The notes below the pieces were generated by a model that was not told the DNA's origin, searched no databases, and saw only the letters and a list, made by a program, of their open reading frames with translations. Positions 7,613 through 15,980 of a stretch of 27,236 nucleotides of DNA are shown here, one piece after another (within the stretch, counting starts at the first letter, position 1; each line of letters begins with the position of its first letter). Made by a program: the position numbers and the translations under genes. The stretch is from Gammaproteobacteria bacterium (lineage in GTDB: Bacteria > Pseudomonadota > Gammaproteobacteria > Steroidobacterales > Woeseiaceae), in the NCBI GenBank assembly GCA_029881015.1, contig JAOUNK010000008.1, positions 1-27,236 on the forward strand, written 5' to 3'.

Positions 7613-8671
7613 CTCGGCAAGGCTGTACCATGTCCCACGACCAGCGCCGTGCCTCTTAAGATGATTTGCCTTGGTCAGCGCTTTCAGGTGATCCTTGATC
7701 GTGTTGCGGCTTGCGCCCGTGACTTTCGTGGCGTCGGCAACAGTCACTCGTCCACGCTCACGACACAGCTCAATTATCTGTACAGAAAGTTCGGGCAGGT
7801 CACCCAGGATCAGGCGCTCGCGTTCGATCTTCTTCTCCAGCCGTACCGTTTGCTGCCGCAGCGCGTGCAGGAAGAATGTCAGCCATGGTTGCCAGTCAGG
7901 CGTTTCTGTGTGGATCGTACCCTGCGTCTGGCGCAGGCCAAGGTAGTAGGCATCTTTGCTCTTCTCAATTACACTTTCCAGCGAACTGTAGGGCACATAT
8001 CCGTAACCTGCTCGGAACAGCAGGAGGGTAGTCAGGATGCGTGAAAGCCGTCCATTGCCATCCTGGAACGGGTGGATCGCGAGAAAAACGACAACGAAGA
8101 CCGCGATAACAATCAGCTCGTGCAGTTCACCGTTCTCAAGGTTGGTCTGCGTCCATTCGACAAGTTCAGTCATCAGGCGCGGCGTATCAAACGGCGTTGC
8201 CGTTTCAAAGACGATGCCGATGCTCTCGCCATTCGGCCCGAAGGCTTCGACATGATTGTCGTGCGTCTTGTACTCTCCGCGATGACGCTCGTCTTTAGAC
8301 GAGTATTGCAACAGGTCGCGATGCAGTTGCTTGATGTGGTTTTCGAAAAGCGCAATCTCTCCCCAGTTCGCAAAAACCGTTTCCAGCGTCTTGGCGTAGC
8401 CTGCGACTTCCTCCTCATCGCGAGATGCGAACGTCTTGATCTCAAGGCCCGTGAGCAGTGCCTCGACGTCCCTGTCGCTCAGTTTGGCTCCCTCGATCCG
8501 GGTCGATGAGCCGATGCTTTCAATGGTTGCAATGCGACGTAGCGCATCGAGGCGATCCGTCGAAATTCGCCCGATCGCTCTCCAGGCGCCTTTGAATTCG
8601 TCGATCTCGGCAATCATCCTGAGGATTGCCGGGGTGATCGTTATTGTTTCCGTCCGAATCCCCCCATCCAT
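7607..8671 (-). CDS. Class II Fic protein (AMPylator-type) with C-terminal winged helix
   Basis: I start at the ATG at 8671, which has GGAGG at 8681-8677 with five bases of spacing. Longer frames reach 8875 but run through a repeat-rich leader. The 354-residue product carries the inhibitory motif S56-TRI-E60-G61 in its N-terminal helix region and the Fic motif H200-PFQDGNGR-208 with all catalytic residues. Residues 307-350 form a winged helix-turn-helix (VTVADATKVTGASRNTIKDH). Fic proteins usually transfer AMP from ATP to a hydroxyl side chain; N-terminal placement of the inhibitory Glu defines class II, which needs no separate antitoxin. The wHTH suggests DNA binding and possible autoregulation. 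The target is unknown. It is next to a tRNA scar and a decayed copy exists at 24.8 kb, signs of mobility. Confidence 0.93.
   Translation of the reverse strand: MDGGIRTETITITPAILRMIAEIDEFKGAWRAIGRISTDRLDALRRIATIESIGSSTRIEGAKLSDRDVEALLTGLEIKTFASRDEEEVAGYAKTLETVFANWGEIALFENHIKQLHRDLLQYSSKDERHRGEYKTHDNHVEAFGPNGESIGIVFETATPFDTPRLMTELVEWTQTNLENGELHELIVIAVFVVVFLAIHPFQDGNGRLSRILTTLLLFRAGYGYVPYSSLESVIEKSKDAYYLGLRQTQGTIHTETPDWQPWLTFFLHALRQQTVRLEKKIERERLILGDLPELSVQIIELCRERGRVTVADATKVTGASRNTIKDHLKALTKANHLKRHGAGRGTWYSLAEV
7840..7909. repeat. Direct repeat copy A, block 2 (inside fic)
   Basis: This stretch of the fic coding region (C-terminal third) recurs at 24870-24939 with three differences in 70 bases. 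In the right-hand copy the intervening 227 bp (7613-7839) are missing, so the two blocks are almost adjacent there. Confidence 0.92.
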
Positions 8672-8685
8672 TTTGGCCTCCAATT

Positions 8686-8739
8686 CCATCCATTTATAGG
8701 ATGGCATCATTCCATCCGATTGTCCATCCATTTCCATCC
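8686..8739 (-). promoter_or_regulatory. Fic leader with repeated GGATGG boxes and a candidate -10
   Basis: On the minus strand GGATGG occurs at 8739-8734, 8729-8724, 8717-8712 and 8691-8686. A copy on the opposite strand at 8699-8704 makes an inverted repeat (8686-8704) around TATAAA (8698-8693), a good -10. No good -35 is visible. A further GGATGG falls on the fic start codon (8669-8664). The arrangement looks like a cluster of binding sites over the promoter; the binder may be the Fic wHTH. Confidence 0.45.
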
Positions 8740-9010
8740 AATTATCACAAGGCCCGTGAAGCCTGAACAGTGCGCGCGACTCTATGACGCCTCCTCCTAC
8801 TTCACGCTCTGTGAGGTGAGCCGAGCGGCTACAAACCCGACAAACTCCTTCCAAGAATGTACCCGCATGCCGCAAGGCCTACGCGGTCAAATCTTGGCAA
8901 ATTTCTAAAACGACCCCCGAACAGGGGCCGGTTGCGTTTTCAACGCGTGTATTCCATTCGGGTGTACACAAAGGCCACACGCCGGTTCTGCGTAACCGGG
9001 CGACTGCCAG
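8740..9010. other. Intergenic stretch between fic and the oxidoreductase gene
   Basis: Apart from a weak terminator-like hairpin at 8905-8929 I see no supportable gene or RNA here. The open frames are short and have no start signals or family resemblance. Confidence 0.5.
8905..8929 (-). terminator. Possible terminator of the Gfo/Idh gene
   Basis: On the minus strand GGCCCC-TGTTCG-GGGGTC (one G-U pair) is followed by GTTTT, about 80 bp after the oxidoreductase stop. The stem is only six pairs and the T-run short, so it is a weak candidate. Confidence 0.4.
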
Positions 9011-10036
9011 TCAGCTTGCGAATTGGGATCGGACCCGATCCATATCCTGCTGGAATGCGAGACTGGCCGAGTGCGGTACGATCGCTGACTGCCGCCGTCC
9101 CTGCAGAATGTCTTCGCTGGCTGAAGCTATCTGAAACTCAAAGCCTGAACCGCTGCGCGAATCCCTAAATGAACGTACCGACACGTCCTGCCGGTGTAGA
9201 TAGCATTCTTCGGCGCGCCAGAAATCGGGTATCGCTATGAAACCGGCGGTGCCGATGAGGTAGGCAATGTTCGGCAACTTGCGCCGAAATGACGTCGCAA
9301 GCGAAGCGACACAATTGCCGTAGTCAAATGTCATTACGACGTCGTCGTCAACGCCGTTCGGCGCGTATCTGGCGACTACGTCAATGGTCGTCGGCGCTCG
9401 ATTCGTGAACAGCCGGGCTATTGCAATTGGATATATACCCGTATCCAACAGGCAGCCACCCGCCAGTTCCGGGTTATAGGCCCGCGAAGCCGGGTCGTAT
9501 GTCATCGGAAAACCGAAGTCGGCTTTGACATGGATGAGTTCCCCGATCTCGCCGTCCGCAATCCATTTCTGTGCTTTCTGAAATGCCGGTAGAAACCAGG
9601 TCCACATGGCTTCCATGAGGTAGTTGCCTTGGTCCCTGGCTACCCCAAGCAATGTTTTGAGTTCAGCCGCAGATACGGTGATTGGCTTCTCACACATTAC
9701 GGCCTTGCCTGCTCGTAATGCATCTGCCGCGTTGCAAGCATGCAGCACATGCGGTGTCGCAATGTATACGGCGTCGACATTGGGGTCGCTATAGAGAGTC
9801 TCGTAGCCCTCATAGGCCACCGAAATCTGGTGACGTTTCGCGAACTCCGATGCGGAAGCCAGGCTGCGGGCCGCGACTGCCGCGACCTCCGCATGGGCAA
9901 CATGCGTCATATCTCGAGCGAAGGTATTGGCGATATTGCCGGCGCCCACAATGCCCCAGCGGACCGTCCCACGCATGCGGGGTTTGGACGGGGACGATTC
10001 GACCAGCGGCGGGGTGATTCCTGAGGCTGACGTCAT
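9011..10036 (-). CDS. Gfo/Idh/MocA-family NAD(P)-dependent oxidoreductase
   Basis: The start at 10036 gives 341 residues; a further in-frame start at 10105 would add 23 residues of no family resemblance. The N-terminal Rossmann motif is WGIVGAGNIANTFARDM. EKPITVSAAE carries the conserved Lys of the family, followed by MEAMWTWFLPAFQKAQ and GGCLLDTGIYPIAIA in the C-terminal alpha/beta domain. The pattern is closest to the dihydrodiol-dehydrogenase/glucose-fructose-oxidoreductase branch, which oxidises or reduces sugars and cyclic diols. No signal peptide is visible. It is divergent from the TonB-dependent receptor, with two operator palindromes between them, so it probably belongs to the amino-sugar regulon. 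The exact substrate is unknown. Confidence 0.85.
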   Translation of the reverse strand: MTSASGITPPLVESSPSKPRMRGTVRWGIVGAGNIANTFARDMTHVAHAEVAAVAARSLASASEFAKRHQISVAYEGYETLYSDPNVDAVYIATPHVLHACNAADALRAGKAVMCEKPITVSAAELKTLLGVARDQGNYLMEAMWTWFLPAFQKAQKWIADGEIGELIHVKADFGFPMTYDPASRAYNPELAGGCLLDTGIYPIAIARLFTNRAPTTIDVVARYAPNGVDDDVVMTFDYGNCVASLATSFRRKLPNIAYLIGTAGFIAIPDFWRAEECYLHRQDVSVRSFRDSRSGSGFEFQIASASEDILQGRRQSAIVPHSASLAFQQDMDRVRSQFAS

Positions 10037-10170
10037 GGTTTCATTCCAGCAAAGAGATCCGGAATTATCGCTTCCGGCGAAATGCAACGCGATAATTTCG
10101 ACCAAAAGAGGGGACGGCTGTCAGCCGCGAAGACCCTGGAATGTTAGCCAAAACATCCGCCGAGTCATGA

Positions 10171-10192
10171 TTCTTGACAACGTTGACAAGAA
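10171..10192. promoter_or_regulatory. LacI-type operator 1 (receptor promoter)
   Basis: A 22-bp inverted repeat centred on AACGTT (10179-10184), with one mismatched pair (10177/10186). It covers the -35 hexamer of the receptor promoter. The core TGACAACGTTGACA resembles the three perfect sites at 10206, 19525 and 24662. Probable binding site of the LacI-family protein encoded at 18346. Confidence 0.75.
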
Positions 10193-10202
10193 ACACTAAA
10201 GT
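10174..10202 (+). promoter_or_regulatory. Promoter of the TonB-dependent receptor gene
   Basis: TTGACA (10174-10179), a 17-bp spacer, and TAAAGT (10197-10202). The predicted start near 10209 falls inside operator 2, and the -35 inside operator 1. This is a typical repression layout. Confidence 0.65.
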
Positions 10203-10205
10203 CCT

Positions 10206-10221
10206 GAGACAACGTTGTCTC
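10206..10221. promoter_or_regulatory. LacI-type operator 2 (receptor promoter)
   Basis: GAGACAACGTTGTCTC is a perfect 16-bp palindrome. Its centre is 32 bp from that of operator 1, three helical turns, so two dimers would sit on one face of the DNA. It overlaps the predicted transcription start. Confidence 0.85.
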
Positions 10222-10289
10222 CGGCTCGGTGGCCGTCCATTCCGAGAACCCGGCTGCCGGGCCTTCATTGCAAACCCTGGGGGATTACC

Positions 10290-13025
10290 ATGTCCAAGAA
10301 GAAATCTCGTAACAACGCGAATCGCGCTGCCAAGCTGCGTGAAAGCAGTCGTGGAGAACCGAAGCCCGAATCATTCAGGCCTTCTGTCCTCGCTTCTGCG
10401 GTTGCGGTTGCTTTGTTCGCGAACAACATTCCTGCGTATGCGCAGGATACCGGCAGCCGGACCAGCGACGGCGACGCTATGGAAGAAATCGTTGTTACCG
10501 GTGTACGCCGAAGCATCATGGACTCATTGGCAGCGAAACGAGATTCGGATGCCATCGTCGACGCAATCTCAGCCGAGGACGTTGGCAAGTTCCCGGACAA
10601 GAACCTTGCCGAGGCTCTGCAGCGAGTTCCCGGCGTAGTGATTAACCGCGAATTTGGCGAAGGTGAACGCGTCAATATTCGCGGCACGGCACCGAATCTG
10701 ACCCGTACCCTGCTAAATGGCCATGCACTGGCAACGGCGGACTGGTTCATTCTCGACCAGCTCAACACGACTCGCAGCTTCAATTACCTGATGTTGCCAA
10801 GCGACATAATTGGTCAGGTGAAAGTCTACAAGAGTCCGCAAGCGAATCTCGAAGAGGGCGGAATTGGCGGTACGGTTGATGTCATTACCCGCAAACCTTT
10901 TGATCATGATGATTTCGCGGCCGTGCTCAACCTCCAGGTCGCACATACGGAGCTCGCAAGCGAGACGGACCCGAATTTGTCAGCGCTCGTTAGCTGGAAA
11001 AACGCCGACGAAACCTTCGGAATCATGGGAGCCGTGGTTCGACAGGAACGTAACATTCGCCGCGATGGTGTCGAAGTTCTCGGCTACTTCACAGCGGATG
11101 CCGATCCGGGTCCTGGTACCCAGGATGTGCTTGTACCGGCACTGATCGGCTCGGCACTGTTCGAGCAAGAACGCGTTCGTACTGGTGGCAATTTCAGCGT
11201 TCAATACCGCCCCAGTGACACCGTTGAATTCAATTTGACCGGCCTGTACTCCGAGTTCGAGGCAGACAATATCAACCAGAACTTTCTGACCTGGGGTGTT
11301 CGGGCTATCGGAAATGGTGGCACGCTCACTAATACGACGATCGTTGATGGCACCGCCGTCGCGGGAACGATCGAGTCGTTAGCTGGCGGAACTGCGGATT
11401 TTGGTGTCGTTTACGATGCCATTCAGCGCCAGGCGACAGCGAATACATCGAATATCGACCTGGATACCGACGTCCAGTTCAACGACGACTGGAGCGCCTC
11501 ATTCCGAGTGGGCTACACCGAAGCCGAAGGCAATACCGATGCGCAACCCTTCGTTGAGTTTGGTGCGCCGGCGTCGTTTGACTACGACTTGCGTGGTCCC
11601 ACACCGCAGGTGTCCTTCAACAACATTGACCCGGACGACCCGAATGACCTGATCTTCATTTTCAGCTCCTTGCACCAGATCCTGAACGATGACTCGGAAA
11701 CATATGCCTACGCGGATGCTACTCGCGAGTTGGATGGCAATGGCCTGTTTGATTCGATTGAATTTGGCGTCAAGTATACGAACCATGATCGAGACCTGGT
11801 CTTCAACGCCACGACATATGGCGGGTTTCATGTGCCAATAAATACGACACCGAGCAGCGCCTTCGCCGGTCCTTTGACCCCCGGCGACTTCCTTTCCGGA
11901 ATTGGCGGGCCCGGCACGCTGGATTCTTACTGGCAGATCGATCAGGACGCGACCAGTGAGCTGTTGTTCAACAATCTCGCCAATACCAGCCGAATTCTTT
12001 ATCCGCAGCAGAGTTTCTCGGTAGAAGAGGACACCATCGGCGGATACCTGATGGCCAATATTTCGAAAGACCAGTGGCGCGGAAACATTGGCATTCGAAT
12101 TGTCGAGACCGATCAAACGTCAACTGGCAACGTGAGCAGCCCCCAAGGCCAGGTACAAAACGCGTTCGGCGCCTATGATCCTGTCTCGGTCAATCGCAGC
12201 TACACGGACGTGCTGCCCAGCCTGAATCTCGTTTATGAAGCAAGGGACGACCTGCTGTACCGGTTCTCGATATCCCGTGTTGTGACACGACCGGACTTTA
12301 CCGACATAACACCGCGCGCGAGCCTCAATCCCGGTGCGCTGACCGGTAACAGCGGTAATCCCGACCTGGATCCGTTCCGCGCAAATCAGGCCGACTTTTC
12401 AGTCGAATGGTATCCGTCGAATCAGTCAGTGTTGGCGGCCGCAGTCTTCTACAAGGACATTGAGTCCTTTATTACCGACAATCCGGTTGACAGGGTCCTG
12501 AGTATTCAGGCCGCTACTCCTCCGAATGCAGCATGTACACCCGCGGGAGTCAACCTGTTCGATTGCCCGTTCACGATCAACGAGCGCTCAAACGGCGGCG
12601 GCGGTAGTTCGTTTGGCGTGGAACTTGCCGGAACATGGACGTGGGACAATGGTTTCGGAGTTCAGGGCAACTACACCTATGTTGATGCGGAAGCTGACAA
12701 TGGAGATCCATTGCCAGGTGCTTCGGAGAACCAGTTTAATGTCAGCGGCTTCTATGAACTCGATTCATTCAGCGCCCGCTTGTCATACACGTATCGATCG
12801 GACTTCTTCGTTACATTTGATCGTTCCACTCAGCTTGATCAAGCGGCGCTCGAGTCGCTCGATGCGTCGTTCCAGTATCATCTGACGGACCAGATCACGT
12901 TTAGCTTCGATGCGATCAATCTGACTGAAGAGACGATCGAGCAGTTTGCGGGTAGCAGCATCCGACCACGAGCAATCTATGACAACGGTCGAATTTTCTT
13001 CGCTGGCGTAAGGCTGCAGTACTAG
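10290..13025 (+). CDS. TonB-dependent receptor (Xanthomonas/Caulobacter type), likely for chitin oligosaccharides
   Basis: I choose the ATG at 10290 (GGGGGAT upstream), giving 911 residues; an earlier start at 10215 lies within the operator region. A long basic n-region (1-30) precedes the hydrophobic core and a cleavage site near AYA-Q at residue 51. EEIVVTGVRRS then introduces the plug domain, with GKFPDKNLAEALQRVPGVVI and VNIRGTAPNLTRTLLNGH, typical of the TIGR01782 group. The barrel ends in the aromatic VRLQY expected of an outer-membrane protein. These receptors use TonB energy to take up carbohydrates. The adjacent chitinase, hexosaminidase and nag genes, plus the shared operators, point to chitooligosaccharides or GlcNAc; this is inference from context. 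Confidence 0.92.
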   Translation: MSKKKSRNNANRAAKLRESSRGEPKPESFRPSVLASAVAVALFANNIPAYAQDTGSRTSDGDAMEEIVVTGVRRSIMDSLAAKRDSDAIVDAISAEDVGKFPDKNLAEALQRVPGVVINREFGEGERVNIRGTAPNLTRTLLNGHALATADWFILDQLNTTRSFNYLMLPSDIIGQVKVYKSPQANLEEGGIGGTVDVITRKPFDHDDFAAVLNLQVAHTELASETDPNLSALVSWKNADETFGIMGAVVRQERNIRRDGVEVLGYFTADADPGPGTQDVLVPALIGSALFEQERVRTGGNFSVQYRPSDTVEFNLTGLYSEFEADNINQNFLTWGVRAIGNGGTLTNTTIVDGTAVAGTIESLAGGTADFGVVYDAIQRQATANTSNIDLDTDVQFNDDWSASFRVGYTEAEGNTDAQPFVEFGAPASFDYDLRGPTPQVSFNNIDPDDPNDLIFIFSSLHQILNDDSETYAYADATRELDGNGLFDSIEFGVKYTNHDRDLVFNATTYGGFHVPINTTPSSAFAGPLTPGDFLSGIGGPGTLDSYWQIDQDATSELLFNNLANTSRILYPQQSFSVEEDTIGGYLMANISKDQWRGNIGIRIVETDQTSTGNVSSPQGQVQNAFGAYDPVSVNRSYTDVLPSLNLVYEARDDLLYRFSISRVVTRPDFTDITPRASLNPGALTGNSGNPDLDPFRANQADFSVEWYPSNQSVLAAAVFYKDIESFITDNPVDRVLSIQAATPPNAACTPAGVNLFDCPFTINERSNGGGGSSFGVELAGTWTWDNGFGVQGNYTYVDAEADNGDPLPGASENQFNVSGFYELDSFSARLSYTYRSDFFVTFDRSTQLDQAALESLDASFQYHLTDQITFSFDAINLTEETIEQFAGSSIRPRAIYDNGRIFFAGVRLQY

Positions 13026-13063
13026 AATCTGGAGAAAATGGCGATACTCCCCCGTCGCCGATT

Positions 13064-13100
13064 GAGCGGCCGCAACCAGCTTTGCGGTCGCTCTCTTTCT
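13064..13100. terminator. Terminator between convergent receptor and sulfotransferase genes
   Basis: GAGCGGCCGCAA (13064-13075) pairs with TTGCGGTCGCTC (13082-13093), a 12-bp stem with one G-U pair and a 6-base loop. It is followed on the plus strand by TCTTTCT. It lies in the 80-bp gap between two convergent genes and may serve both. Confidence 0.7.
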
Positions 13101-13105
13101 CCTGG

Positions 13106-14794
13106 TTATCCGTGGTCGTAGCCGTGAGCTTTCAGAAGCGGCCGCACCGTCTCGGCGAAGGACCGCAATTGCGTTCGGTAATGAACATGGCGGCCGACTG
13201 CTCTCGCGCTTACGGCTTCTGAGACGGTCGCATAACTCGGCGTCGGTGCATAGCGCTTCGTTTCGTGAAAATTGATGCAAGCATCCTCGAAAGGCAGTCC
13301 CGCGGCATCCAACAGCCGTTGAGTCTCATTCTTCTGGTCCCGAACAAAGGTCTCGTATTGCACAACTATCTCGTTGGTTGGCATTTGCTCACGGTAATGA
13401 CCATGCAGCTCGTGCACCGCTAACAAGTGATGAGCGATGTCCTCGATCCGGTAGGCACAGTTAAAGCCATGATTCAGCTTGTTGGCGAACATGGACACGC
13501 AGACATCAAGAGGGTTTCTGACGATGTGTATGATCGGCGCCTTCGGAAAGGCCATGCGAAGTACCGGGATGTAAACTTCGTTGAACGGCATCTTGTCGGT
13601 GAAGTAGCCTTCCGACCTCCGCAGCAGACCGCGTTCCTCGGCGTGCGCCAGGTAAAAATCACGAAAAAGAGTGGCAACGTGGCGCTTATCGCCAAAAAAC
13701 GTTTGCCGGAGGTTATCCGGGAACGTCGCGCCTGGAATTACCACCTCCGAGAACGCACGCAAATCGGCGAGAAACGGCAGTTCTCCACCTGGCTCGACCG
13801 AGGAATGGGATATCAGCATCTGCTCGAGCATCGTTGTGCCGGATCTCGGGCTGCCAACAATAAATATCGGTTGTGGCGTGCCGCGGCGGACATCCGCAAC
13901 GGGCAGTTGCGAGATCGTTGCGCCAACGAAAAAGCGTTTGAGCTTGCCAAAAAAATCCTCTACGGCCGCGGGATTGTAGTTGACCGCCGGCGTGTGCTCT
14001 CTGAACCATCGATTTGCCGCCTCGAAATCGGCCCACGCGCGGTCGTAATCTTCCAGCCGGTCGTAAAGACGACCGCGTTCCAACAGCGCATCGCCGCCGA
14101 TGTTGCTGTTGCCACCGAGAATCCGCATGGCGTATTCAGTCTTTCCGGTACGCGCGTCGAAACTCGCGCGCAACAAATCGACATCGGCAGCCGCGGTGGA
14201 TTCGACCTTACGAAGCAGGCGCTCAGCCCGATCAAGATCACCGCAAAGTTCGAAGAGCTTCGACCAGTAAGCTGCGATGCGAACGTTTTCCGGCGCAAGC
14301 TTGTGGGCCGCCGCGTAGTGCTCGTGTGCCTCATCGGTCAAACCCTGCTGAGTAAGGTTCAGCGCAAGATCAGCGTGGGCGGCAGCGTGTTCCGGATTCA
14401 GGCTCAGCGCCTGACGCATATGGTATTCACCGGCAGACAGTTCGTTTCGCTCCGACATCAGTCTGCCAATAAGCAAGTGCGCGTCGAGGTTCTCCCAATT
14501 GACGGTGAGTGCTTTTCGCAGCAAAACGTCGGCTTGTTGAAAATGCCCGGCGCAAAAGTAAATGTCAGCAAGTGCGTTAAGTGCCCAGTCAGTCGACGGT
14601 TCGATCTTCAGTATCGTCGAAAGTGCCTTCGCAGCATTGGTGGTGTCGTGAAGTTGCAGGTAGGCTTGTGCACAAATGGTCAGGGCCGCGCTGTTTTCCG
14701 GTTCACGACGCAACAACCTCGACGCGTCAGTGATAGCCGTAGCGAGGTTTCCACTTTCAAGCGCCCGCCGCGCCGAGTCTATCAAGGTGCTCAT
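13106..14794 (-). CDS. TPR-repeat protein with C-terminal sulfotransferase domain
   Basis: The start at 14794 gives 562 residues beginning MSTLIDSARRALESGNL; a longer frame to 14872 would run across the divergent chitinase start. Residues 1-270 are tandem tetratricopeptide helices (DASRLLRREPENSAALTIC, AAHADLALNLTQQGLTDEA). The rest is a sulfotransferase domain: the 5'-phosphosulfate loop IFIVGSPRSGTTMLEQM near residue 310 and the 3'-phosphate motif IIHIVRNPLDVCVSMFANKL near 425-440. Such enzymes move sulfate from PAPS to a hydroxyl or amine of a sugar, peptide or small molecule. No signal peptide, so probably cytoplasmic. It sits inside the chitin/GlcNAc locus between receptor and chitinase, with only 37 bp to the divergent chitinase start. 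The acceptor is unknown. Confidence 0.9.
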   Translation of the reverse strand: MSTLIDSARRALESGNLATAITDASRLLRREPENSAALTICAQAYLQLHDTTNAAKALSTILKIEPSTDWALNALADIYFCAGHFQQADVLLRKALTVNWENLDAHLLIGRLMSERNELSAGEYHMRQALSLNPEHAAAHADLALNLTQQGLTDEAHEHYAAAHKLAPENVRIAAYWSKLFELCGDLDRAERLLRKVESTAAADVDLLRASFDARTGKTEYAMRILGGNSNIGGDALLERGRLYDRLEDYDRAWADFEAANRWFREHTPAVNYNPAAVEDFFGKLKRFFVGATISQLPVADVRRGTPQPIFIVGSPRSGTTMLEQMLISHSSVEPGGELPFLADLRAFSEVVIPGATFPDNLRQTFFGDKRHVATLFRDFYLAHAEERGLLRRSEGYFTDKMPFNEVYIPVLRMAFPKAPIIHIVRNPLDVCVSMFANKLNHGFNCAYRIEDIAHHLLAVHELHGHYREQMPTNEIVVQYETFVRDQKNETQRLLDAAGLPFEDACINFHETKRYAPTPSYATVSEAVSARAVGRHVHYRTQLRSFAETVRPLLKAHGYDHG

Positions 14795-14831
14795 GGTGCT
14801 TACTATAAACAACAATTCGAGGCTTGTCTGA

Positions 14832-15980
14832 ATGAGCAATATTTGGCGTAGGTTCGCCGTTTTAGCCTGCATGGCAATAGCGGTAGTGAGTTGTCATCCC
14901 GATTCGGCAACAGACCCCGCTGAAGTTTCCGTGGCAGTGAATGAAGGAAACGACATTGAAGTGATTGCCTACTTTCATGGCGATACATCCGACATTCGCA
15001 AATACGAGCTCGGCGATCTGACGCAAATCATTTACAGCTTCCTGCATCTTGACGGCAACAGGCTTTCTATCGGTACGGCGCGACAACGAACGGACATCCG
15101 CAACCTGGTGTCGCTCAAGGAGGAGTACCCGGCGCTCAAAGTGCTGGTAGCGCTGGGTGGTTGGGGCGGCTGCGAAACCTGCTCTGATGTTTTTTCGACA
15201 GATGAAGGTCGAGCGGCCTTCGCTAATTCCACGCTGGAATTGCTGACCGAATACGAACTCGACGGGCTGGATCTGGATTGGGAGTATCCGGCTATAGAGG
15301 GATATCCGGGCCACGCTTTCACGGCCGAGGACAAGCAGAATCTTACCGCGCTGATCAGGTTACTACGCGAAGTGCTCGGTGATGGATACGAACTCAGTTT
15401 TGCTGCCGGAGCGTCAGGCAGATTTATGCAAAACTCAGTGGAATGGCTTGCAGTCATGCCACTAGTCGATCGCGTCAATCTGATGACGTACGACTACGTG
15501 AGCGGAGATAGCGAAGTCACGGGCCACCATACGCCGTTATTTCCCACACGCATGCAGTCGGCATCGGCCGACTCAACAGTCGATTTCCTTCTTGATATCG
15601 GTATCGAGCCGGAGAAGATTGTCATCGGCGCTGCCTTCTATGCGCGCGTCTGGGAGGCCGTTGAGGCGGTAGATGGCAACCCTCTGAATCGTCCGGGATC
15701 ATTCAAGGAGTTTGTCGCGTACCGTGACCAGTCGGAGTATTTTGCCGACCAATGCGCAATTCAATGGGACGCCGGGGCACAGGCACCTTATTGCTATGGT
15801 CCGAGCTCGGGGATATTCGGCACCTTCGACGACAAGCGCTCCGTCGCCGCAAAAACGCAATATGTCCTGGACAAGAAGCTCGGAGGCATCATGTTCTGGG
15901 AGCTCACCCAGGACACATATCAAGACGGTCTGTTGTCGGCTATTGCCGCAGCTCGCACAGGCGCAGAAATCGAGTTATGA
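14832..15980 (+). CDS. GH18 chitinase, lipoprotein
   Basis: The 382-residue product starts MSNIWRRFAVLACMAIAVVSC. VVSC is a lipobox with Cys21, and His at +2 gives no inner-membrane retention signal, so outer-membrane anchoring is likely. The GH18 barrel shows VLVALGGWGGC (substrate strand) and the catalytic DGLDLDWEYP with Glu151 as acid and Asp149 assisting, then NLMTYDYVSGD and GIMFWELTQDT in the later strands. All catalytic residues are present. No carbohydrate-binding module is attached, so it probably acts on soluble or partly degraded chitin at the cell surface. Its stop overlaps the ATG of the GH20 gene, a coupled two-gene operon. No AACGTT operator is visible in the short upstream gap. 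Confidence 0.95.
   Translation: MSNIWRRFAVLACMAIAVVSCHPDSATDPAEVSVAVNEGNDIEVIAYFHGDTSDIRKYELGDLTQIIYSFLHLDGNRLSIGTARQRTDIRNLVSLKEEYPALKVLVALGGWGGCETCSDVFSTDEGRAAFANSTLELLTEYELDGLDLDWEYPAIEGYPGHAFTAEDKQNLTALIRLLREVLGDGYELSFAAGASGRFMQNSVEWLAVMPLVDRVNLMTYDYVSGDSEVTGHHTPLFPTRMQSASADSTVDFLLDIGIEPEKIVIGAAFYARVWEAVEAVDGNPLNRPGSFKEFVAYRDQSEYFADQCAIQWDAGAQAPYCYGPSSGIFGTFDDKRSVAAKTQYVLDKKLGGIMFWELTQDTYQDGLLSAIAAARTGAEIEL

Noticed and set aside
8664..8739. Repeated CCATCC units as a CRISPR array or microsatellite
   Set aside because: Units are only six bases, unevenly spaced, with no uniform repeat or spacer length.
13427..14851. 474-codon open frame on the plus strand
   Set aside because: It is antisense to the TPR-sulfotransferase gene, has no family resemblance and is explained by codon bias in GC-rich coding DNA.
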